Part shown: piece by piece, positions 34,388 to 40,729 of the stretch
How the letters are laid out: every line of letters starts with the position of its first letter
Numbering within the stretch: the first letter of the stretch is position 1
Position numbers and translations under genes: made by a program
The notes under the pieces: model-generated
Databases searched by the model: none
The model's input: the letters and a program-made list of their open reading frames with translations, nothing else
What the model was told of the DNA's origin: nothing
NCBI GenBank assembly: GCA_947459875.1
Contig: CANHFG010000013.1
Span: forward strand, 1-40,729
DNA length: 40,729 nucleotides
Direction: 5' to 3'
Source of the DNA: Ignavibacteria bacterium
GTDB taxonomy: Bacteria; Bacteroidota; Ignavibacteria; Kapaibacteriales; Kapaibacteriaceae

Positions 34388-34695
34388 CACTCGTCACTCG
34401 TCACTTGTCACTTGTCACTCGTCACTTGTCACTCGTCACTCGTCACTCGTCACTCGTCACTCGTCACTTGTCACTCGTCACTCGCCACTTGTCTCTTGTC
34501 ACTCGTCACTTGTCATTCGTCACTTGTCACTTGTCACTCGTCACTTGTCACTTGTCACTCGTCACTTGTCACTTGTCACTCGTCACTCGTCACTCGTCAC
34601 TCGTCACTCGTCACTTGTCACTTGTCACTCGTCACTTGTCACTCGTCACTTGTCACTTGTCACTCGTCACTCGTTACTTGTCACTCGTCACTCAT
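34388..34695. repeat. Heptad tandem repeat CACT[C/T]GT, 44 units
   Basis: Forty-four in-phase 7-bp units, nearly all CACTCGT or CACTTGT, with a few variants (CACTCGC, CTCTTGT, CATTCGT, CGTTACTT-like) and a final CACTCAT. There is no indel across 308 bp. The unit variants differ by a C/T transition at the CpG. The array ends inside the stop codon region of the heavy-metal-associated gene (TGA on minus strand, 34690-34688). All three plus-strand frames are open because three units make seven codons. This fills the 352-base gene-free stretch 34336-34687. Confidence 0.95.
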
Positions 34696-35023
34696 GCTCT
34701 CTATCCCGATACCGGCAGCAGTCGGGGAGCTTGCTGTATGCTTCGTCGTTGCCTTTGACGTCCTCGGTATCGTAGCCGGCGGCGGCAATGGCCTTTTTGA
34801 CATCTGCTGGTTTGACCTTGGCATCGTCGTAGACGGCTGTGAAGACCTTCGTCTTCTTGTCCCATGCAGCATCGCTGACGCCGTCGATTGATTCCGCAGC
34901 TTTGACAATACGTTTTTTGCAGGAGCCACAGTTCCCGGCGACCTTCAGTGTGAGTTTTTGCTCGGCGGCAAACAGTGCCACGGGAAGCATGAGCAGGGCG
35001 CAGAGCCGGAGGAGTATATTCAT
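34688..35023 (-). CDS. Exported heavy-metal-associated (HMA) domain protein
   Basis: The 111-residue protein has a signal peptide (LLRLCALLMLPVALFAAEQ) and one HMA/MerP-like domain with the metal-binding motif GNCGSCKKRI (C32, C35), ferredoxin-like strands, and a C-terminal CC pair in LPDCCRYRD. It probably binds Cu(I) or another soft metal in the periplasm. ATG 35023 is chosen because it gives the signal peptide; the upstream frame is unlike a gene. TATTTTTG (minus strand, 35100-35093) is a promoter candidate 70 nt upstream. It is divergent from the RND operon. The gene ends in the CACT[C/T]GT array. Confidence 0.85.
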   Translation of the reverse strand: MNILLRLCALLMLPVALFAAEQKLTLKVAGNCGSCKKRIVKAAESIDGVSDAAWDKKTKVFTAVYDDAKVKPADVKKAIAAAGYDTEDVKGNDEAYSKLPDCCRYRDREHE

Positions 35024-35092
35024 GGTCGTTGTATATGGGTTGGATGGTGAAAAATGCACCGCCGCAGTGCGCCGCCTATGACGGATAAGGCG

Positions 35093-35100
35093 CAAAAATA
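35093..35100 (-). promoter_or_regulatory. TAnnTTTG promoter element of the HMA gene
   Basis: TATTTTTG on the minus strand, in the divergent spacer between the HMA gene and the RND adaptor gene and 70 nt before the HMA ATG. Confidence 0.45.
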
Positions 35101-35129
35101 GCATGGGAAAAATTGTCGAAGTTTGCCGA

Positions 35130-36209
35130 ATGAATACTCGCAAAATTGCCCTGCTGGCAGGTCTGGTTCTGCTGGTGGCCGTTGGGGTCTGGAAGTGGCT
35201 CTCCGGAGCCGCCAGCACAGGGCCGGAGGCCAAGGGCCCGGCAGCCCCCGGGGTCGGTCCGGCAGCCATGTCGGTACCTGTGGTAGAGGCAATGGTTGTT
35301 GTCCCTCAGGCCTTTACGGACGAGGTGAAGCTTACCGGACAGATCACGGCCGATGAGGCGATCGACGTGCGCACGGAGGTCTCCGGACGCGTCAAAGCCA
35401 TCAGCTTCCGTGAAGGGGGCGATGTGCGCGCCGGGCAGATTCTGGTGAAACTCGTCGACGATGACCTTGTGGCTCGACGCTCGAAACTTCAGCAGCAGCT
35501 TCAGCTGGAGGTCAAGCGTGCCGAGCGCCTGAAAGCCCTGAAATCGGTCGACGGAGTGTCGCTCGAAGAGCTCGAGACCGCCCAGGCGCAGGCCGCGATG
35601 CGTGCGGCCGAGATCGCCGAGCTCGACGCACAGATCGCCAAGACGGAGGTGCGAGCCCCCTTCAGCGGACGTGTCGGGCTGCGCCAGATCAGCCTCGGGG
35701 CGATCGTTAATCCGTCGACACCGATCACTACACTGACGTCGCTGGGTGCGCTGAACGTCGATGTGGCAGTGCCTGAGCGCTACATCGGCACGGTGGGCGT
35801 GGGCAGCCAGCTGCGTCTGCGCCTGCGCGGCGCCGATACATCCACGCGCGCAGCCACGGTCTCGGCCGTTGAGCCCGTCCTGGATGACCGTACGCGCACC
35901 CAGCGGGTACGTGCGCGGCTGGCTGCCACAGCAGGGGTGTCGTCGGGAATGTTTGCCGACGTGCAGCTGCGGCGCGCCACGGTCAGCGATGCGATCCTCG
36001 TTCCGTCAGAGTCGGTTGTTCAGGATATGAACGGGGCTACGGTCTATCGCGTCAGCAGGGGGCGTGCAGAGGCGTGCCTGGTCACTGTGGGTGCACGTAC
36101 GATGACGCAGGTGCAGGTGCTGTCAGGACTGAACGTCGGCGACACGATCGTTACATCCGGCATTCTGTTCGTCAAGCCCGGCAAGCCGGTCAAGGCAACG
36201 CTGCGATGA
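35130..36209 (+). CDS. RND efflux periplasmic adaptor (HlyD/AcrA type)
   Basis: The protein is 359 residues from ATG 35130 (ATG 35103 is an alternative adding MGKIVEVCR). One N-terminal helix (IALLAGLVLLVAVGVWKWL) anchors it. A lipoyl half ITADEAIDVRTEVSGRVKAI, a hairpin (QLQLEVKRAERLKALKSV through AQAAMRAAEIAELDAQIAK) and the second lipoyl half TEVRAPFSGRVGLRQISLG are followed by beta-barrel and membrane-proximal domains. It connects the RND pump to the TolC-like channel. It overlaps the pump gene by 4 bases (ATGA). GAAGTTTG, a one-mismatch -7 element, ends 5 nt before this ATG. Confidence 0.93.
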   Translation: MNTRKIALLAGLVLLVAVGVWKWLSGAASTGPEAKGPAAPGVGPAAMSVPVVEAMVVVPQAFTDEVKLTGQITADEAIDVRTEVSGRVKAISFREGGDVRAGQILVKLVDDDLVARRSKLQQQLQLEVKRAERLKALKSVDGVSLEELETAQAQAAMRAAEIAELDAQIAKTEVRAPFSGRVGLRQISLGAIVNPSTPITTLTSLGALNVDVAVPERYIGTVGVGSQLRLRLRGADTSTRAATVSAVEPVLDDRTRTQRVRARLAATAGVSSGMFADVQLRRATVSDAILVPSESVVQDMNGATVYRVSRGRAEACLVTVGARTMTQVQVLSGLNVGDTIVTSGILFVKPGKPVKATLR

Positions 36210-39200
36210 ACATCAGTGTTTTCTCGATCCAGCGTCCGGTAACGGCCGTGGTCATCAGCATCCTGCTGGTGGTCATGGGTGTTGTCGGTGCATCCTTCCT
36301 CGGAATCCGGCAGTTCCCGAACGTCGATCCACCCAACATCAGCGTCACCACCACCTACGCCGGCGCCAATGCCGACGTGGTGGAGTCACAGATCACCGAG
36401 CCCCTTGAAGAGTCGATCAACGGGATCGACGGGATACGGTCGCTGACGTCGACCAGTGCCGACGGACGTTCGACGATCACGGTGGAGTTTGAGCTGGAGC
36501 GCGACCTTGAGCAGGCCGCCAACGACGTCCGTGACCGCGTAGAGCGGTCCAAACGCCAGCTCCCGGCCGATGTGGACCCGCCGGTGGTTGCCAAATCAGA
36601 GTCGAACAGCAATAACGTTGTCGTGATGACCGTGCAGAGTCGCGACCGGTCCCTGAACGACCTCAGCGCCTATGCCGCCAACGTCCTGAAAGAACGTCTG
36701 CAGACCATCACCGGCGTCGGGTCGATCGTGATCTGGGGCGAGCGCAAGTACGCCATGCGCATCGTTATGGATCCGCAGCGCCTGGCCTCGTATGGTCTGA
36801 CGCCGTCGGACGTGCGCACGGTACTCACACGCGAGAACGTCGAGCTTCCATCAGGACGCCTTGAAGGTGCGACGATGGAGCTTTCGCTGCGCACGCTCGG
36901 ACGTCTTTCCACCGCCGAAGAGTTTCTCAACCTCATCCTGCGCGATGAGCAAGGGGGCGTGGTGCGCCTCGGCGATGTGGCCCGCGTATACCTTGGCGCC
37001 GAGAACGAGCGCACGGTTCTCAAGCGCGACGGGGTGCCGATGGTGGCGCTGGCCATTTCGCCGCAGCCGGGAGCCAATCAGATCGAGATCGCCGATGAAT
37101 TTTACCGCCGCTACGATCAGCTGCTGGCCTCCAAGCCCGCCGGCATAGAGCTGAAGATCGCCTTCGACAATACACGCTTCATCCGCGGTGCGATCTCGGA
37201 AGTGCAAGAGACCCTGGTGATCGCCTTCGGTCTGGTTGTGCTGATCATCTTCCTCTTCCTGCGCACCTGGCGGGCCACCATCATTCCGGTCGTAGCCATT
37301 CCGGTGTCGCTGATCGCGTCGTTCTTCTTTGTCTGGCTTGCCGGTTTCTCCATCAACCTGCTGACGCTGCTGGGAATCGTGCTGGCCACGGGACTGGTGG
37401 TGGACGACGCCATCGTGATGATGGAGAACATCTTCAAGCGCATCGAAAACGGCGAAGACCCGCGCTCGGCCGGTGAGAAAGGGGCGAGCGAGATCACCTT
37501 TGCGATCATCTCCACGACCATCACGCTGGCAATGGTGTTTCTGCCGGTGATCTTTCTGCAGGGAATCACCGGACGCCTCTTTCGGGAGTTCGGTCTGGTC
37601 GTTGCCTCGTCCGTACTGATCTCGGCACTTGTATCACTCACGCTCACGCCCATGATGAGCACGGTCATCCTGCGTCATACACCCGATCAGAGCTGGCTGG
37701 TGCGCGTCACGGAGCCGTTCTTTGTGTGGCTCACCGGGTCGTACTCGCGTAGCGTAGAGCGGATGGTGCGAAGCCCCCTGGCCGCTGCATTACTCATGCT
37801 TGTAGCCATCGGCGCGCTCTTCGGCATCGGCAGTCTGATCAAAACCGAGCTTGCGCCGCTGGAGGATCGCAGTGTGCTGACGATGAATCTGACCGCGCCC
37901 GAGGGAACGACGTATGATCGTATGAACGTGATCATCGATTCGTTGCAGCAGCGCGTGCAGCGTGCGGTCCCGGAGAAGAAACTTCTCATCACCGTAACGT
38001 CGCCGTTCTTCCTCTCCGGCGGCAGTAATGCGGGATTTGCGCGACTCATTCTTGTGGACCCCGAGGACCGCAAACGCTCGCAGATGGCCATTGCGGCCAT
38101 GCTGACGAAGATGATGCGCGATGCCACGGAAGTGCGCACGGTGGTGATCCAGGAGCAGACGATCTCCACCGGACAGCGCGCCGGTCTGCCGGTGCAGGTG
38201 GTGATCATGGCTCCGGATATCGAGTCCTTGCGCGGGGCGCTGCCCGATCTGCTTGAGAAAGCACAGCAGAATCCGGCCTTCAGCGTGGTGGATGTGAACT
38301 TGAAGTTCACCAAGCCGGAGGTCAACGTCCAGGTCGACCGGGACAAGGCACGCGCACTTGGCGTGAACCTGGCCGACATTGCCTCGGTCATTCAGTCCGG
38401 CTTCTCGGGTCAGCGCTACGGCTACATCGTGCGTGACGGAAAGCAGTATCAGGTGATCGGTGAGCTCGAGCGCACTTCGCGCTCAACCCCCGACGACGTG
38501 GGCAACGTACAACTTCGTACCGCTACCGGGGCTATGGTGCCGCTGGTGGACCTCATCACGGTGCGTGAGCGCAGTGTGCCGCCGCAGCTGTATCGCTACA
38601 ACCGCTCAGTGAGTGCCACGATCAGCGCGGGCCTCGCGCCGGGCGCAACGATCGCCGACGGCATCAAGGCCATGCAGGAGGTGGCTGCCTCCACGCTGGA
38701 CGAGCGATTCTCAACGGCCCTTACCGGCGCCTCGCGCGACTTTGCTGAAAGCTCATCGTCACTTCTGTTTGCCTTCATGCTGGCCCTTGCGCTGGTCTAT
38801 CTGATCCTTGCTGCGCAGTTCGAGAGCTGGATCGATCCGCTCACGATCATGCTCACCGTGCCCCTTGCTCTTTCAGGAGCCGTGATCTCACTGTGGGTCA
38901 CGGGTGACACGCTGAACATCTTCTCGCAGATCGGCTGCATCGTGCTCATCGGTCTGGTCACCAAGAACGGCATCCTCATCGTGGAGTTTGCCAATCAGCG
39001 ATTTGAGCAGGGGGCTGACCGGCTCCAGGCAGCGCTTGACGCTGCGTCGCTGCGCTTCCGTCCGATCCTTATGACGTCGCTGGCCACCATCCTCGGCGCG
39101 CTTCCCATTGCATTGTCGCTCGGTGCCGCCTCGGAAAGCCGCGTCGGCATGGGCGTTGTTGTGGTGGGAGGGATGACGATCTCGACGCTTTTGACGCTGT

Positions 39201-39268
39201 ACGTGATCCCGTCGCTCTACGTCGTGATGTCGCGTCTGAAAAAGTCCAAGGCGGTGTCCCATGCGTGA
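36206..39268 (+). CDS. HAE1-type RND efflux permease (AcrB-like)
   Basis: The 1020-residue proton-driven pump has the full RND layout: MNISVFSIQRPVTAVVISIL as helix 1, a large periplasmic pore domain, helices 2-6 with the proton-relay signature GLVVDDAIVMMENI (two aspartates; HAE1 class rather than heavy-metal HME class), a second periplasmic domain and helices 7-12 (ALALVYLILAAQFESWIDP; GLVTKNGILIVEFANQ). Substrates are probably amphiphilic toxins or drugs. The start at ATG 36206 overlaps the adaptor stop, and its end overlaps the TolC gene by 8. An AGGGGGCTGACC site lies within it at 39009-39020. Confidence 0.96.
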   Translation: MNISVFSIQRPVTAVVISILLVVMGVVGASFLGIRQFPNVDPPNISVTTTYAGANADVVESQITEPLEESINGIDGIRSLTSTSADGRSTITVEFELERDLEQAANDVRDRVERSKRQLPADVDPPVVAKSESNSNNVVVMTVQSRDRSLNDLSAYAANVLKERLQTITGVGSIVIWGERKYAMRIVMDPQRLASYGLTPSDVRTVLTRENVELPSGRLEGATMELSLRTLGRLSTAEEFLNLILRDEQGGVVRLGDVARVYLGAENERTVLKRDGVPMVALAISPQPGANQIEIADEFYRRYDQLLASKPAGIELKIAFDNTRFIRGAISEVQETLVIAFGLVVLIIFLFLRTWRATIIPVVAIPVSLIASFFFVWLAGFSINLLTLLGIVLATGLVVDDAIVMMENIFKRIENGEDPRSAGEKGASEITFAIISTTITLAMVFLPVIFLQGITGRLFREFGLVVASSVLISALVSLTLTPMMSTVILRHTPDQSWLVRVTEPFFVWLTGSYSRSVERMVRSPLAAALLMLVAIGALFGIGSLIKTELAPLEDRSVLTMNLTAPEGTTYDRMNVIIDSLQQRVQRAVPEKKLLITVTSPFFLSGGSNAGFARLILVDPEDRKRSQMAIAAMLTKMMRDATEVRTVVIQEQTISTGQRAGLPVQVVIMAPDIESLRGALPDLLEKAQQNPAFSVVDVNLKFTKPEVNVQVDRDKARALGVNLADIASVIQSGFSGQRYGYIVRDGKQYQVIGELERTSRSTPDDVGNVQLRTATGAMVPLVDLITVRERSVPPQLYRYNRSVSATISAGLAPGATIADGIKAMQEVAASTLDERFSTALTGASRDFAESSSSLLFAFMLALALVYLILAAQFESWIDPLTIMLTVPLALSGAVISLWVTGDTLNIFSQIGCIVLIGLVTKNGILIVEFANQRFEQGADRLQAALDAASLRFRPILMTSLATILGALPIALSLGAASESRVGMGVVVVGGMTISTLLTLYVIPSLYVVMSRLKKSKAVSHA

Positions 39269-40577
39269 TCAGCTGCAACGTCTGCTTGGCGTTCTGATGC
39301 TCATGGGGCTTCTGCAAGCCCCCTTGCTGATGGCGCAGCGTCTGTCGCTGGCTGATGCACTCGATGAGGCCATTCGCAAGAACTTCCGGCTCACGATAGC
39401 CCGACTCGATTCGGCATCGGCCAACGCCATGGAGCGTGCCGGCAAGGCGGGATACTATCCGAGCATCGATGCTGCGGCAAATGGTGTCACGGGAGAGAAT
39501 AACATATCCCAGCGCACCGCCAGCGGCGTGAATATCGACCGTGCCGGTGCGGGCTTTACCAACATCAACGCCAATGCGACCATGCAGTGGACGCTGTTCG
39601 ATGGCTTTCGCATGATGGCCGTTGATGATCAGATGTCGAACCTTGCCGATGCCGAACGCGAGCGGGCACGGGGCTCCTACGCCCGCGTGATCGGCGATGT
39701 GATGACGCGCTATGCAGGTGTGGTTGCCGCCGAGCGGGCTCTTGCCGGCGCACGTGCAGCTCTGGAGCTGGCAGAGCGTCGACTGGAGATCGCAACGGCA
39801 CGCAAGGCACAGGGTCAGGCCTCGGCTACGGTCGTATCGCAGGCCGAAATCGATCGTAACAACGTCCGCGTGCAGGTCGAGCGGCTCCGAACCGCGCTCT
39901 TGCTCTCGCGGGCCGGACTCAATACGCTCATCGTGCGCCAGACGCGCGACTCGTTTGCCGTCGACACTGCACTGTCCATGCCGACGCTTCCGCCGGCGTC
40001 CGAACTCGAGTCGGCCATGCTGGAGCGCAACCCCGAGATCCTAGCCGCCGAGCGCCAGGTGCAGGCCGCAACGGCTTCCGAGCGTGAGGTCGCTTCGGCG
40101 CTCTGGCCACGCATCGACGCGGTAGGGGGCCTGCAGCTGACAAATAACATCACCGAAGCAGGCTTCATTCTCGAGAACCGCACAACGGGCTGGAGTGCCG
40201 GACTTCAGATGCGCTACAACATCTTCCGCGGTGCGGCCGATGCGCAGGCTGCCGAGCTGGCACGTGTAGAGACGTTGCGCCGACGCGCCGAAATCGACGA
40301 TCTGCGCGCGCAGATGCGCCTGCAGCTTGCCGGGGCCATTGAGCGCTACGAGCAGGGAAGGCGTGTGCTGCAGACCGAGCGCCGCACACTCACGGCGGCC
40401 GAGCGAAATGCCGAGATCACGCTCGTGGCATACCGTCAGGGCCTTGTCGACGATATGGACGTGCGCCAGTCGCAGCAGTCCCTTGTCGAGATCCTCACGC
40501 GTCTGGCCCAGACCGAGTCCGAGACATATGCGGCAGCGATCGAAGCTCTGCGTCTGAGCGGTCGTCTCGTCTGGTAA
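39261..40577 (+). CDS. TolC-family outer-membrane efflux channel (second)
   Basis: The 438-residue protein has a signal peptide (LLGVLMLMGLLQAPLLMAQ) and the two OEP repeats: LSLADALDEAIRKNFRLTIA and, mid-protein, a coil segment with LEIATARKAQGQASATVVSQ, then SELESAMLERNPEILAAERQ starting the second repeat and QGLVDDMDVRQSQQSLVEIL near the C-terminus. It completes the adaptor-pump-channel operon. It is distinct in sequence from the TolC at 14191-15558. Confidence 0.94.
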   Translation: MRDQLQRLLGVLMLMGLLQAPLLMAQRLSLADALDEAIRKNFRLTIARLDSASANAMERAGKAGYYPSIDAAANGVTGENNISQRTASGVNIDRAGAGFTNINANATMQWTLFDGFRMMAVDDQMSNLADAERERARGSYARVIGDVMTRYAGVVAAERALAGARAALELAERRLEIATARKAQGQASATVVSQAEIDRNNVRVQVERLRTALLLSRAGLNTLIVRQTRDSFAVDTALSMPTLPPASELESAMLERNPEILAAERQVQAATASEREVASALWPRIDAVGGLQLTNNITEAGFILENRTTGWSAGLQMRYNIFRGAADAQAAELARVETLRRRAEIDDLRAQMRLQLAGAIERYEQGRRVLQTERRTLTAAERNAEITLVAYRQGLVDDMDVRQSQQSLVEILTRLAQTESETYAAAIEALRLSGRLVW

Positions 40578-40588
40578 GCCCCTTGCCG

Positions 40589-40618
40589 TATTTTTGCCCG
40601 CGCTCGGCAGCGCGGGCC
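40589..40618 (+). promoter_or_regulatory. Promoter element and stem-loop between tolC-like gene and fumarase-family gene
   Basis: TATTTTTG (40589-40596) fits the TAnnTTTG element and would start transcription before the fumarase-family ATG at 40656. It is directly followed by the inverted repeat GCCCGCGC-TCGGCA-GCGCGGGC (40597-40618). The stem is not followed by a T-tract, so it is more likely a leader hairpin than a classical terminator for the upstream operon, though either is possible. Confidence 0.45.
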
Positions 40619-40655
40619 TGACATTGCATCATTCACGAATCAGCACCTTACGATC

Positions 40656-40729
40656 ATGAGTACACGCATTGAACGCGACACGATGGGCGAGATCAGCGTC
40701 CCGTCAACAGCCTATTACGGAGCCCAGAC
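40656..40729 (+). CDS. N-terminus of a class II fumarase/aspartase-superfamily enzyme (truncated by window end)
   Basis: Only 24 codons are present, starting MSTRIERDTMGEISVPSTAY and continuing YGAQ. The pattern R-x-E-x-D-x-(L/M)-G-x-x-x-V-P-x-x-x-x-Y-G-A-Q is the N-terminal signature shared by class II fumarase (fumC) and aspartate ammonia-lyase; DTMGE favours fumarase. The catalytic region lies outside the window, so the symbol is left empty. Confidence 0.85.
   Translation, partial: MSTRIERDTMGEISVPSTAYYGAQ

Noticed and set aside
31263-34695. The repeat arrays as CRISPR
   Set aside because: Units are 7-8 bp and contiguous with no unique spacers, and no cas genes are nearby.
34388-34891. 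Long plus-strand open frames with a repeating LVTRHSS-like peptide
   Set aside because: They arise because three 7-bp units equal seven codons, so all frames of the array stay open; there is no start signal or homology, and the frames run antisense through the HMA gene.
35024-35269. An 82-codon upstream extension of the HMA gene
   Set aside because: It lacks gene-like composition, runs antisense through the RND adaptor gene and would hide the signal peptide.
36206-39268. Heavy-metal (CusA-type) RND pump, suggested by the nearby HMA gene
   Set aside because: The helix 4 signature GLVVDDAIVMMENI is that of HAE1 multidrug pumps.
40597-40618. Rho-independent terminator after the second tolC-like gene
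   Set aside because: The GC-rich stem is not followed by a T-tract on either strand in the required position; it sits just after a promoter-like element instead.
1-40729. tRNA, rRNA, transposase or phage integrase genes
   Set aside because: None was recognisable on either strand; the only mobile-like item is the 128-bp palindromic element, which encodes nothing.

Overview
The window is a gene-dense bacterial chromosome segment of moderately high GC. The most likely source is a relative of Bacteroidota, possibly the Chlorobi/Ignavibacteria/Kapabacteria side. This is inferred from TAnnTTTG-type promoter elements upstream of several genes, two proteins with type IX secretion (T9SS)-like C-terminal sorting domains, a DUF5683 protein, a DUF1573 protein and an OmpA-family envelope protein. 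No rRNA, tRNA, transposase, integrase or CRISPR array was recognised.

Layout. (1) 1-8.3 kb is an iron and envelope-signalling region. It holds a truncated gene end, a TonB-dependent receptor translationally coupled to a DtxR-family metal regulator, a DUF1573 / ECF sigma / membrane anti-sigma-like operon, and feoA-feoB followed by a small membrane protein. Candidate metal-regulator palindromes lie at the receptor and feoA promoters. (2) 8.3-19.3 kb is one long minus-strand run: bipA/typA, two exported proteins of unknown function, a TolC-MacA-LolD/MacB-type exporter (outer-membrane channel, adaptor, ATPase, two permeases) and mgtE, mostly with 4-8 bp overlaps. (3) 19.5-22.6 kb has two related lipoproteins, a His-rich membrane protein, a methyltransferase and recR. 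(4) 22.6-27.9 kb has pspA, then minus-strand envelope genes: an OmpA protein with two peptidoglycan-binding-like domains, DUF5683, a RidA with a lipoprotein signal, FtsB/DivIC and a T9SS-sorted protein. (5) 27.9-35.0 kb has hrpB, a DUF1569 gene, gcvP and an exported heavy-metal-associated protein, separated by unusual tandem-repeat arrays. (6) 35.1-40.7 kb has a complete RND tripartite efflux operon and the first codons of a fumarase/aspartase-family gene.

The unusual content is mostly at the DNA level. Intergenic spacers carry short arrays built almost always on a 7-bp unit (8 bp in one case). Sequences differ from place to place, but each array usually has only two unit variants, and several start exactly at a neighbouring gene's stop codon. 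In two places they form inverted pairs, one around a nested MITE-like palindromic element. A degraded copy of the gcvP 3' end sits about 0.86 kb downstream of the real one, bracketing the DUF1569 gene and an 8-bp array. Separately, the heptamer AGGGGGC (either strand) occurs about 43 times by my reading, several times more than composition predicts, mostly inside unrelated genes, and an exact 12-mer extension of it occurs five times. Several genes have the -7 promoter element only 3-4 nt before the ATG, suggesting leaderless mRNAs. All counts were made by eye.
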